Shown here: positions 37,401-49,131 of the stretch, piece by piece | Position numbering within the stretch: position 1 is the stretch's first letter | How the letters are laid out: each line of letters opens with the position of its first letter | Assembly: GCA_022266195.1 (NCBI GenBank) | Contig: WHVY01000003.1 | Span: 2,046,001 to 2,110,000, forward strand | From: Tetranychus cinnabarinus | Taxonomy: Eukaryota > Arthropoda > Arachnida > Trombidiformes > Tetranychidae | Reading direction: 5' to 3' | Length of the DNA stretch: 64,000 bases | Program-made: the position numbers and the translations under genes | Notes under the pieces: model-generated | Databases searched by the model: none | The model's input: only the letters and a program-made list of their open reading frames with translations | Told to the model about the DNA's origin: nothing

Positions 37401-38750
37401 AAAGGTAAACTTGGCCTTAACATTGATAAGCTTCAATTCAATTGACCCATTAATAAAAAAAACTGTACTTTTACTGCAAGTTAACCTTGCTCAAAATTTT
37501 GTCTCATTACGCGATTATTTAAATCACTTGTAGTTTAACTGTGATACAGTTGTTGCTATTAATTATGAACTTGGTATAAACCAAATAATTAACTGTAAGT
37601 ATTATTATCAACAATTAAAAAGATGGCTGCTTAAACAGTGAAATAAAAATATACAGAAAAAAATGACTGACAAAATGGCTGCTTTGTTTGGCTGTAAAAT
37701 GTAAATATGAATGTTAATTTTCCGATACATTTGAACATTGAATGTTTCTTCATTTCTCTCAGATATTCAATCAGATAAACTGTGACCTAATCATCGTTAT
37801 TCATCATTATCATTAACTATTTACTATTCATTATCTTTATCATCTTCACCTTGATTTAAATTGTTAATTGTTTAACCGCAATTTTGCCAAATGTTGATCA
37901 ACAAACACACAAATTGATGCTTTTGTTGTTTCCATTTTAATCTCACTTTTCAATACAATTCATCCATTTTTAGGAACCACACCTAGACAGATTCAAGTGT
38001 TCACAATCCGCTTTCCTCCTTCTTAATCATCATCATCATCCTATTCACTTTCCTTCTCACCTTAATCAACGTATTTGCTGTCCTAATTTCAACTGAGACT
38101 CACGCAAAAGAAAAATTTCACTTTCTCTCTTCTCTTTCAAACAACTTTTTTTACTTTCACTTTCTGCAATATTTATCATCATTCTTATCATCCTTTTTCC
38201 TCTCTTTGCTGTCTCTCCATTTCTCCCTCTTATTCACTTTTGTTTCATTCAGCTGAATAATAATAATTCTGATTGTGTAACTGAGCAATTGTAATGATAA
38301 CGAAATAACGATTTGTTGTATTTTCAATAGTAACCAACTTTTTTCTTCTTTTCTTTCCTTTCTCTTCTTATCTTCTCTTTCCTCCTTTCCTTTCATTTTC
38401 TCCTTTTTTCTCCTTTTTGCGTTGATTACTCGTTTCTATCTCTTCCTTCATCAAGTTCACAGTGTATTGTTTGAAGATCAAGTTCAAGGATGAAAAATTG
38501 AGACTCTTTCTCCTGTCTTTTTCCCAATTATGTACTGCCAATCCATTTCAATTTACTTGGTAATTTGCATTTACATTTGTCCATCTCAATTGTTATTCAA
38601 TCAAAAACTCTGGTTCAATCCTTCCAACACCAATGGAATTTGACGCGCCCAGAAACAAAATAACAATAAAAGCTGCCTTTCTCGGATAACACTGTCTTAA
38701 TCGCCATTTCAAACTTGTTTTACAGCAAATTGCCTATCACTTTTGTCCTA
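34421..38750. other. Non-coding region downstream of ftz-f1
   Basis: CT-rich blocks (34600-34900, 36010-36090, 38040-38460), an AC repeat (34481-34497), CAT repeats (35860-35890) and AAT repeats (36095-36122) dominate. Frames at 34560-34967 and 35898-36155 are low-complexity translations. No convincing gene is seen. Confidence 0.5.
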
Positions 38751-38804
38751 AATATTCCGGTTGACCAAGACTTTGCATATCTTATTGTTGAAAACCTCTA
38801 AATC

Positions 38805-39350
38805 TTTAAGAAACAATGTTTCAAAATGAGCTTTGTTTTTGTAAACTCTGTTGGTGCAGAACCAGAATAACCAGGAACGGAGTAATTTAAAATCATGATA
38901 ATTCTTGATAAAATAATAAACTGTAAAGAGAAAGAAAAACAATTTAATTCAATTAAAACTGAAATTCAGTTATACCCACCATTTTTGAGTGACCATCGTG
39001 ATAATAATCGTTGCAACCATTAGGAATGCGAATCTTTGGCTAATGATTGTAATACCAGAAGAAATATAGATAAAACAGGTAAACGATATTAAGGTAGCAA
39101 AGTCTAAATGATTTGATGCCTGTAAAAAAATTTAGATGCTTAATTGGTCATTATTTCATATGAATGTTAAAATAAAGGGATGAGGCTGATGTTGATAATG
39201 ATTGTGATGTGAAAGATAGATTTTGATGATTACTTGTCTATTATATTAATTTTCTAGTGAATGATTACCTGCAATCTATTTTTAACCAATTTTCTTAATC
39301 GAAACGAAAATAAATCACTTTTAACAAAACTTAATTCAAGAGTTAACTTT
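38805..39350 (-). CDS. Candidate 3' exons of an unknown multi-pass membrane protein
   Basis: Three minus-strand segments have open frames and splice-like borders. Segment 1 ends Q|GTAATC at 39269 and reads VKSDLFSFRLRKLVKNRLQ. Segment 2 (39119-38976, acceptor TTTACAG) has 48 open codons with two hydrophobic stretches (TLISFTCFIYISSGITII and FAFLMVATIIITMVT). Segment 3 starts at 38920 after CTTTACAG and, at phase 0 from a GTATAA donor, reads 40 codons to TAG at about 38801. Segment 3 is also open in another frame (to about 38750), so the 3' end is uncertain. The basic loop followed by membrane helices resembles many receptor-type proteins, but I see no diagnostic motif. No start codon was found, so this may be a remnant. 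Confidence 0.3.
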
Positions 39351-39499
39351 TATTATAACGATTTAACTCACTTTGACTCACTGTAAACGTTAGAACCAGC
39401 GATGAAGTGCTTATTTACTTGCTGGAAATCCCCGTTATTTGTTTACCCTTGAGTTTATTTCATCTTCATCTTCTTATCATCTTCTCTTCTTTATCATCG

Positions 39500-39545
39500 T
39501 CATCATTATCATCATCATCATCACCACCATCATCATCATCATCAT
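39500..39545 (+). repeat. CAT/CAC trinucleotide microsatellite
   Basis: A run of CATCATCATCACCACCATCATCAT type, followed by AAC repeats. Confidence 0.6.
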
Positions 39546-40235
39546 CAACAACAACAAAAACAACAACAAAGTCTATCTTGTTGGAAATATGAAGAGTAAG
39601 AGCATAAAAAAAGGATAGAAACACCAACTCACCAAGAAAGAGTAATACTTATCTTTTTGAACCATTCACAGTATGAATAAATACACATAAAACAAAAATT
39701 CTGGTTTCACTGAGTTCCAAGGTTATCTTGGTAAAACTCAGGTTAGTCAAGAATAACAAGACAAGAGAAAAAAGAGATGAAAAAGTGGGTAAAAAAAGCC
39801 AAGAGTTTCAATATCAATGAGTAACTTAATCTGATATTATCATTGTAAAAGCCTTTAACCAATAAGATAAAACTAGAAGAGTTTGGTTTTTTTGAGCGCC
39901 ATTTTTGGTTTCCTTTTTAAGCAGTGTAACCAAGAAAAAAAAATATCAGCCTAACGATGAAATTAATGGTACAGTAATTTACACTTATTGTACTTTCATC
40001 ATCATCACACTTGACTGATTTTGTTCATTTAACTTGATTATAGTTGAAACAGGTTACCTGCAGGAAGCCAAAGTGTTTAATTGTAATTTATTTTTATTTA
40101 TTTAGTGAACAATCAAAAGAAAAAAAAATGGCAAACTTGTTGAGTAATTTATGTACACACATAAGAGTTACCAGATTGTACTTACTTAACTTTCCCTCGA
40201 TTTCCCTCGATTTAGCTTTTTCTGGTTATTTTATT

Positions 40236-40714
40236 TAGACTCCGAAGTCAGCCGTTTTTTCAACGACTGACTGACTGGACGTTTAATCGACTGGCAGTCG
40301 ACTCGAGTCGACTCCATCGACTCATCAATCAATCGACTCAAGTCGACTCAAGTCGACTCAGAGTAGCACTCAACACTAGTAAAAAAATAAAGTTTGAGTG
40401 TCAAAGGTTGATGCAATTACAATACAGTAGGGTCTCTCTTAGTCTAACGCTTTTAACTAAAAAAGTAAGAGACTAAGAGACTAAAGAAAGCGTTAGACTA
40501 AGAGAGACCTCACTGTAATTAATTTAAGTAAAATAAAAACAGCATTGAGAGCATGTGGTTGGTGTTTATTTGTTGAAAATGCGACAAAAAAATCGACTGA
40601 GTTGACCCCAGCTAGAGTCGACTCAGCCGACTCAGCTGAAAAAAATTTCAACTTCGACTCGCAGGAGCCCGAGTCGACTGCTTGGCTGACTCGATCGGCT
40701 GACTTCGGAGTCTA
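40236..40714. mobile_element. hAT-type MITE with 8-bp target-site duplication
   Basis: The 479-bp element begins TAGACTCCGAAGTCAGCCG and ends with its exact reverse complement (19-bp perfect inverted repeats). It is flanked by ATTTTATT at 40228-40235 and 40715-40722. An 8-bp duplication is the signature of hAT transposons. Just inside both ends lie many GTCGACTC-like words, GC-rich compared with the surroundings, resembling subterminal repeats used for transposase binding. There is no coding capacity, so it was mobilised in trans. A smaller MITE is inserted at 40425-40515. Confidence 0.9.
40425..40515. mobile_element. 91-bp MITE nested in the hAT element
   Basis: The ends match as inverted repeats over 29 bases with two mismatches: CAGTAGGGTCTCTCTTAG on the left and CAGTGAGGTCTCTCTTAG read from the right. 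The match continues through TCTAACGCTTT. TA flanks both sides (40423-40424 and 40516-40517). The element is almost all inverted repeat with a loop of about 30 bases. TA duplication and CAGT ends point to a Tc1/mariner-pogo source, as for the element at 26569, but the terminal sequences differ, so this is a second family. It must be younger than its host element. Confidence 0.87.
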
Positions 40715-40722
40715 ATTTTATT

Positions 40723-43700
40723 TCATTTACTGGTTTGTGTTTTTTTCAATTTTTAACCATTGCTTTTTTAATTCTAGTTTTTGATTTCTTACATTTTGTG
40801 ATTTAAATATAGATTGCTGATTTATATTTAGTATTTCACTTTGCTTCTATTATTTCCCATTACACTAATAATACCAATCAATTAAATTTGTGACCCACTT
40901 TTCCTTCTTTTTGTTGCTCCTTTTTTATTGTTCATCCATACACCATTGTTAGATTATAATTTTGTATTTTATCGATTATGCTGATTGTCTACGAACTAGT
41001 CTATGATGAAACTTTACTTTTAACCAACTGATTGTGCATTTGACTTTTGTTATTGACTGAATTGATCAATGGTGATGTTTTTTTACATATCGATAATCTG
41101 AAACATTTCGCTTTATCACATTTCTTATCTCATTCCAGTCTGAATTGGTATGGTTAACTATGTATAATCATGGCGATCATTGTTTAAACGTAATAAACAT
41201 CATCAGCGCAGGAAGGCATTTAGTTGTTAACCTTGGCTAACCTTGAAATGTTAAACTGTGCAAACAGCAAGCAATTCCTATTAAATTTTTGGGTAAAACA
41301 AAAATGTACACTTTCTCTTGTGCAGATATAATCTAAGGCCTAAGGAAGTAATTGAAATGGCAACAAAAGACACTTAGTTTATGTAATTACATGATTTACA
41401 GAAACGTTAAATTGTGGTTAATATTGAGGAGCCATTTAAATGCAGCTAACAATTACAACCAAATCTGTAAACCATATCGTTTGGCTGACTGATTGACCAA
41501 GTTGCTGGTGTAACTCAACAGTTAAACTCGCTGGCTGGAGATGGTAACAGTGTTTTTTGGATAAATGATGCTCAAGATGGTGTTAAGGTAAAGGTTAGAT
41601 GGTTAAATCATGAAAATCAATTTTATTTAAGGCAATTGTTGAACAATCAAGTAACCAAATACATACAGTGTATATACAGTGTACTTATACATGCAGCATA
41701 AAAAAAACGTCAGTAACAAGGAATAGGTTTGTGTTAATGTTTAAAAGTGGGTCATGACCAAGTAACAAACATAACAAGCATAATCAACCTAAATAACGTT
41801 GGTTTCAATAAATTAGCTGTTGATGTATTAAATAAATAATTAATGAATAACTTGTATCGCCCAAAAAAAGCACATTTACTTAATTGTTTGTCATTTGTAA
41901 GTGAACACAACAGCACACACAAACAAAAATCAAACAAATTACCTTGTTAGTTGATAATCAGCTTGAATTTGATTATTGCATATCAAACTGATGAGACAAC
42001 TTAAAACAAAATGATGAAAACTGTAATTTATCAATTAACAGCATCCTACTCTAATAACTAACCACACAAAAAAGCGCACACATCAAATACACACACACAC
42101 ACACATGTAAACACTCACACAACACACCAAAAGCACCAAAACATTGGCAAACAAGTATTTTGGATTAAAAGAGTGAAAAGCAATCTAAATGAAGTTGATT
42201 TAGTCGATCATCACCTGAATGTAGGAGTCTTGTTTAAAGACACAAAGCCACCCTTGACAATTTACCTAATTGTTTTATTGGTTAAGTCGACATGAATTTT
42301 GAAACATTTTGTGTCAACCACTGATCATGTTAATATATATTGGTTAATGATGATGATTACAATTAACGATGATAATGAATAAACTATATATTGGCTTGTA
42401 ATTAGATCACATGTAATAACAATGTAACAAGTCAATCTAAATAAAGGTACACAGTAAAAATGAATCGCTAGTTTTTTATTGCATTGAAAACCATTGGATG
42501 ACATTGAGATGTAAGGGAAAAGATTCACTGGATCAATGTAAATCATGCAAATATGGTAAATTGTTGGTAGTTGATTATTAATTAATGTGAATTAAGGTTT
42601 CCTTTGACACAGATAAATTGATATTTTTGATAAAAAAAAAAGTTAAGTGTAAATAGCTCAAATAATATAAAAGATTAACACCAAAAAAAGAAGCAAATTG
42701 GGTCAACTCTCAATTTTCATTGTCGTTTTAACCTGTTTTTTGCTTTCAACTGTAACTTGCTTTCACTTTCTCGTCTCACTTTTTTTTCACTACATCAACA
42801 TCATCAACTTGATATTAAATATACATTAGTTGATTGTTTAAAATTGTATGCCTTCAATTGTAATCACCATCATCTGGTTACATCTTTTGTTGTCTCTCTC
42901 TTCATTGTTACCCAAACAATTTGATGCACAGTTAAAAATTGATATTCCTATTAAATTGTGACAACTTTCACCTTCTCTGGTTAAACCTAAATCTAAATAT
43001 TACCAGAGTCTTGATACCAATCATTTCAATACTGGAATACATTTCATCTGCAATTTTTTTGCCTATCATTTCTCATGCGATTTCATATCATTCATTCATT
43101 TACATTTAAGTGTTAATTAATTAATAGCTTGAGTTGCTTACGTAATGAATCCTTGAACTGATAAATCAGTTGAAAAATTGGGTCAAGTGCACAAAACTTT
43201 TCCATTGTCTTCCGGACTAAATAGTGAAAATATAAATGGTAATCAGACTAATTGTGGCAAATCAACAGCAAAAACCATTGCATTTTAAGAGTTGATCTTT
43301 TGTTTCTCTTTCCTCTTTCCCATTAACTGGTAACTCTGGTAATCTAACCAGATTCAATTAACTAATTAGATTGAATGGTTGAGATTGAAAGATGTGTTCA
43401 ATTGAAGATCATCATGAAATGCCTTTTTATCCGTTCAGCGCAATTGACATCAATTCGGAATCATTTTTGGATTCATATTTTCACTCTTTATTTTTTGCGC
43501 TGCAATTCAAATTGTTTCAAGGTTGATATTGAAGATGAGAACGATTTAGCTAATCATATTTCCGTGAAATTTACAGAAACGTTCAATTCACTTTCAAGTT
43601 GACTGGGTCAAGGACAATGATTAAGTATCTTTAATGGTTAACACTTTACTAATCAAGTTAACCACACAAATACACACTCACAATCAGCTTGGGTTGAGAG

Positions 43701-45896
43701 CTTTAAATGTTTGTTGTTAACACACAATTATCATGTGATTAAATAACATTTAATTTGCTGCTGTTCAATTGATTGTTGATGCATATTAATTTAGGCTTTC
43801 CATTTAATTGTATCAACAATTTAATTATCCATATAGATTAGTGTTAACATTTGTTAAGGTAACAATTTTCAACATTTCCCATCAAAATTGCTCAAAAATT
43901 AAAAGAACCAACATTTTTCCTTTGATCAACTTTTATATTACAATTATGCTTTTATTATTGTAATATCAATGATTTGAATCATTAAATTTAGACAATTTAA
44001 GCTTTCATTTTCAGTATCATTATTATTAATCATTTTACTGTGAAAAAATATAATATGACATTTACAAGTATTAGTAATAATGATAGGTTGACTACTTGTT
44101 GATCTGTTAAGTTGATCAAAGTTAATTACTTTGGTCAGCTTACCTTTTTAGCTTAAACATTTTCTCTCGTGTTTAGTCAATTGTCCAGTTAAAGGTTGGT
44201 GATTAGATGTGCTACACAATTGATAGTGAGAGTTAATTGTTTCAACAAATTTCACCTTTCGTTTTCAAGATCAGGTTCCCATGATTAATTACACAAATTT
44301 AACTTCTCATGTACTATCATTAACATGTAACAATTAAGGTTGCTTTGCCTGCTTTTACAAGTTTGAAACACTCATGGAATTGTCAATCAACAAAATATTA
44401 TAAAAGACAATCTCTAATCAAGATTAATCATTGAATCGTTTGAGACTGATTGAAAAATGCTAAGCTGAAAATAGAGGAAAAACTAGATTATATTTAAACC
44501 TGTCTCGGTAACAATTTATATTATATGTAATCAACGCTTTGTCAAGCTAAAGATTTAGATATAATGTGGCTAATGTTGAACAATTAATTGGACGATTTCA
44601 ACTGATTAGCTTTGATTAAGAGACAAATTTTGATGCGATTGACAATGTCTCTTCCAACGTCTGAGTCAAACACTTGCTTTACACATCAATGTCATTGACT
44701 GTTCCATTGATTGTCCCATTAAATGTTCCATTGTTGTCCAATTGGTGTCCAATTGTGGCCATATTAAGCAGCAACGGTTCAACGTTTAATTAACCACATA
44801 AACTCCATTGATAGACTCCAGTTGACACTAATATAAATTAGTAATTAACTCGATTCCTCTTGATCCATGCGCTTCATTTACCAATGGCAATGGTTTCAAT
44901 ATCAGCCAATAGAGGGATATCCTTGCCTAGTGAGTTAAATCAATAAAGATGTTAATCTCAATGATTATTGGAATTACCATTTCAATTGTTCAGTTTCGAA
45001 TCAGAATTCCCCTGGATTTGTAAACCAACCCTAAATTGGTATCAAGTTGAAAGTCAATTCCAGTTCACAACTTACAATCTGACAGTTATTTGTGATACAG
45101 AGACTGATTCAATAACTCTAACAGGTTCTTCCCATGATTAGGTTTATAAGAATCCATTTGAATTATTGTTTTGATCTTTTATGTATAAAGATCACTCGAT
45201 TAGCCAGATGAATTTACCATGATTAAAGATTGATCTAGTAATGAAAATAATAGAGCAATGGAAAAAAAAAATTATTAATAGATTATCTATTGTAAAGATT
45301 TGCTGATGTTTATAAAGCGTTTAATAATATGAGTTTTATCAGAGAGATTGTTCATTCTGGTTGTTGATGATTTTTCGATATTAAATTATATCTATCAACT
45401 AAAATTTGAAATAAAGTTATCAAAACCTTGAGTTTTTCAAGTCTTATTGATTTTGTTGAAGAAGCTTAATAATGAATGAGAATGAGAAAAAAAGGTTTTG
45501 TATCGATAGTTTTCATCATTAAATTGAATCAATACAATGAAAACAAAATACTCATAATTTTTATGAGAGAAAAATCTCCCTATGAGTTAATTGATGTGAC
45601 TTTAATGTTACATTAGTGATAATCGACAATTCTTATCGTCAACTCGTACTTCTAATGAGATCAGTCTTCGAATTCATTTCATCTTGAACCAGAGTCAACA
45701 TCAATTCTGATTAAGTCTTGGTTGAAAGATTATGGAGACAATTTTAACTCACAAGGCAGTGTTAAGTCGATAGTTAATCTATGATTGTGTTCATTGCGTA
45801 CAGTCTATCTGGAAATCAGTGGCGTGGGCAGAATGATCAAATCACCGTTGAGTATATTTCCTGAGTGAACTAGAGATCAACAATTAACAATTCATT
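40723..45896. other. Non-coding stretch, no confident gene
   Basis: AT-rich DNA with an AC microsatellite (42090-42106). The only coding-like segment is at 43392-43602, listed separately. I see no RNA gene and no element with ends. Confidence 0.45.
43392..43602 (+). pseudogene. Two abutting coding-like frames, possible frameshifted gene fragment
   Basis: From ATG 43392 a frame of 44 codons reads MCSIEDHHEMPFYPFSAID and on through a hydrophobic SYFHSLFFALQ segment to TGA at 43524-43526. A different frame of the same strand then continues without stops as VDIEDENDLANHISVKFTE and ends at TGA 43600-43602. The switch falls near TTTCAAGGTTGATATTG. Composition in each part looks coding, and one joined frame would need a base change or a splice I cannot find. 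No family is recognised. It may be a decayed exon or chance. Confidence 0.25.
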
Positions 45897-46046
45897 TCAC
45901 GAAGAAAGGTGAGATTTTAAAATTGAAGCCATTTCCATCATTATCCTTATCCTTGTCACCAACTCGTTAATCCTCCTAAGACAGTGAGACATAGTCAGTG
46001 GAATCTCCGCAACCTCCATGAAGCAGTATGAAATTTTCAATTGATT
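45897..46046 (-). CDS. Possible terminal exon, unknown protein
   Basis: On the minus strand a good acceptor (TATTTTGACAG) at 46047-46049 is followed by 49 open codons and TGA at 45897-45899. The peptide contains a helical-looking stretch, CLRRINELVTRIRIMMEMAS. No upstream exon was identified, so this is weak evidence only. Confidence 0.15.
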   Translation of the reverse strand, partial: NQLKISYCFMEVAEIPLTMSHCLRRINELVTRIRIMMEMASILKSHLSS

Positions 46047-46657
46047 CTGTCAAAATATCAAAGAATTAAAATTAGCATATTTAATAATCAAGAGAAATAA
46101 TTAATTTACAAATTGATTAGTCTGTTTCCTGTGTTACTCACATGTATTCAGCCAAAAAAATGGAAAGCCTCATTTGCATGTCTAATCAGGTCTTTGGTTA
46201 CATAAACCAGCTTTGTTTGTATAGCCCAAGTTGCCAGTCAAAGAAATATAATTTTAATGGAATGTCCTGATGTTCTCAATTTTGGTGTTAATTAAAATGA
46301 ACAGTCATGAACTAATAAGGAATGGAATTGAATAAGACAAACACAACCAAAAAATTGGAGGCATAGTTTTTTGTTTGGTGCAAAAAAGGCTTAGCAATAT
46401 GTTACCAACATGGTACGTTTTACGTCAACCTCAACATGCAGATAATTTTTGTTTGCCATTATTTGGTGTTTATTTTGACTGTAAATTGTTGATTAGATTG
46501 AATAATGTGGTACTTAATCACATTAACCTGTTACATGATCACTAAAATTGATGTATCAAAATTGCCTTATTTACCTGAGAAATTTTACCATCTATTGGTA
46601 AAATCATTCCTTCATACCTTTCCAAGTCTATTCAAATAAAACCAGATGAGTGTTGTA

Positions 46658-46891
46658 AAGGGTGTTAAGGTTTATTTGTACCAAAATGGAAAGGAGAAAA
46701 AACAAGCTTACCTTAAGATAAAGATGAAAATGATAATGAAGAGATGATCAAGATGTAAAGCACAAATGAAATTGAATCTTTATCATCTCTTTCATTATCA
46801 TTGTCATGTTATCATCATTTTCATCTTTATCTTAAAATAAGCTTGTTTTCTCTCCTTTCCATTTTGGAACAAATAAACCTTAACACCCTTT
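46658..46891. repeat. 234-bp foldback with arms of about 100 bases
   Basis: The left arm starts AAAGGGTGTTAAGGTTTATT and the right arm is its near-exact reverse complement. The match continues through CAAAATGGAAAGGAG, ACAAGCTTA, TTAAGATAAAGATGAAAATG and GATAATGAAGAGATGAT. The right arm has about 18 extra bases and a few mismatches. The unpaired centre is about 35 bases. No clear target duplication flanks it. It could be a foldback-type transposon remnant, a MITE that is nearly all inverted repeat, or the template of a long hairpin RNA. Confidence 0.85.
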
Positions 46892-48858
46892 ATCTTGGTA
46901 CAGTTGTTGTATTTAAATTATCATCAAATTAAACATCATAATTACCATAACATTAATTAGCCATTCACCATCACCATTATCATCATCCCTATTCACTTTG
47001 ATTGTTTAGCAAATGTCTCTGGTATTATCCTGGTTTACCAGTAACTCACTTCAACTTGTCTGCTTTGTTTCCATCCACTTGTTTTGTCCAATGGCAAATA
47101 TTTAATCACTCTTAGATTGTGTAAAGTGTCACAAGATCAACTTGATAATTCAATTGGCAGCGGCAAACAAAAAAACCTAATTATTTGAAAAAATGGTAAA
47201 TGAGAAAAACAAGAAACAGAACAATCAATTAGCAAAATGTTAGTCATTGCTAAACTTAGCCTTTTCACACTATGAATCAACTTCTTTGTCTTTTTTGTCG
47301 GTTGTGTCGCTTTTTTAGCCGTTACTTTCAACATTTTTAATTTTAAACATCTCTATTTGTTCCAGATTGATCAACAATCAATTGAAAAAGGTTTAATTGA
47401 CATTGTTTAATGAAATTTGTTTATTGTTCTACCGTTTCTTTCTCAGCTAACCTTGACCTGTTGCTTTGTTTTTTTTCAATTTCCCTCTTTTTTTATATCA
47501 AATCGTCTTCCTTCTCTTTCTCTTAAGCTCTGTGTAACCAACCATGTTAACGGCTTTTTTAAATGTGTTGTTCAATTTTCGTCAATTCAGTTTTTCCATG
47601 TTAATCCTTTATTTTAAACATGCGATTCTTTAACCCTTCTATTGGTGGTTATTACCCAGCAACAATCTCAACCAACAATCCCAACTCTAAAAGTAAAAAC
47701 AATCCTGTAAACTGGTTGCTCAACTTTAGTTATTTATGGTAAAGACTTTTTATTTTAGTGGTCAGCTGAATTCTTGTTTCACCATAGAATCCCTTACAAG
47801 TTTTTTATTTCACTAGTGTCATGAAATGTTTACATCATCATGCAATCCTGATTTCAAGATTATAATTAAAACAAAGTAACCCCAAAGACATTCTGGTTTA
47901 ATTATTCAAACTAATTTTCCAGTGAAAAGTATTCTGCATCATTCCATAACCACTCTTCCACCAATAGGCATTCAAAATTTTCATTACCCAACCCTGTTGT
48001 CGCAACTCTGGAGTCACTAATGACCTGTTGAATTAAACTTGATGATATGCTTTTTCACGAGCTCATTCGTCGTATGCTGGCCATAAGCTTTTTATGTTAA
48101 ATTCTTAGCAAACATGGCCAGTGATCATAAGAATGATGAATTGAATGATGATAATGCTGTTTTTTATAAGTAAAGCGGTTAACTGACTACAGAAAAGTAA
48201 TAACAAGATGTAACAGTTTGATGATGATGAGTTTTCTTCCTGTCTTTATTCTCTCCCTCTCTCTCTCCTTTACTGATTCTATCTTTCCCCCTTCATCTCT
48301 TCATTCCCTTTGATAATTTATTTGATTGTCAGATTAACAAAAAATCAACCATGATTAACCTTATGTTTTTGTTTTATGTTTTTAGTACGACGATAACTCT
48401 TCTCTTGTCTATTATTAAGTTAACTTTTCTATTTGTTTAGCAAACAAGTCATTTTTACTCTCGATTTTGATTTTGATTTTTATTTTCATCTTCTATCTAC
48501 AGGTATTACCTTTCAGTATTTAATTGACTGTAATAAAAGCAAGAATTGGATCATAGCTGCTCATATGGACTTATTCAGGATAAGGAATGTTAGTTAACTT
48601 ACAACGGTTATTAGATCACCATTTAAAATTACCACTGATTGGATCATTTCTTCAATTTACCATTACAAAACATATCAATTTGTTAAAGTCTTAAATTCAA
48701 ATTCAAATGGTTAAAGGGTGTGTTCCTCATAATCATCATCATCGCCACCACCATCGTCATTTTCACCAATTTCAACGTCAAGTAGACAGATATTTTGCTG
48801 ATTTTTTACCATAATCTTGATAAAACATCTCCATCTTTTTGTCAAAATCATATCAATC
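46892..48858. other. Intergenic stretch before the tail-anchored protein gene
   Basis: No gene is seen. A CT-rich block lies at about 48237-48310. A possible acceptor, CTATCTACAG, at 48494-48503 could mark a 5' UTR exon of the gene starting at 48859. Confidence 0.4.
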
Positions 48859-49131
48859 ATGGCTGAACAGACAACAATGAGAATCATCGATGACCCTCAA
48901 CTAGTGATGATAAGAAGCCATCAAGACTTTGACTGTCCTCATATTCTGCCAGTTAGTGAATCAGTAGCTAAGGAAGCTAACGAGCGACAGACAATCAGGT
49001 GGTATCCTTTGGAACCGGATGAAATCGCCAGAGTAACTCCTAGATGGACAAAGCTGAAATTATTTTTCTTGGTAATGACTGTGATTTTCATTATTCTCCT
49101 AGTTGCTTACTGTGCTTTCAAGTTTTTATGA
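48859..49131 (+). CDS. 90-residue tail-anchored membrane protein, unrecognised
   Basis: A single exon from ATG 48859 (good context, CAATCATGG) to TGA 49129-49131 encodes 90 residues. The first 65 or so are hydrophilic and mixed-charge (RIIDDPQLVMIRSHQDFDCP, ETIRWYPLEPDE-like segment), with no low-complexity bias. The last 25 form one strong hydrophobic helix (LFFLVMTVIFIILLVAYCAF) ending F-L. This predicts a C-terminally anchored protein facing the cytosol. The frame is open 14 codons further upstream (48817), but that extension would lack a good context. Third-position use looks coding. I know no family for it. Confidence 0.65.
   Translation: MAEQTTMRIIDDPQLVMIRSHQDFDCPHILPVSESVAKEANERQTIRWYPLEPDEIARVTPRWTKLKLFFLVMTVIFIILLVAYCAFKFL

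Noticed and set aside
40236..40714. CRISPR-like array suggested by repeated GTCGACTC words
   Set aside because: Units are irregular, without constant repeat and spacer lengths, and lie within a transposon having inverted ends and a target duplication in eukaryotic DNA.
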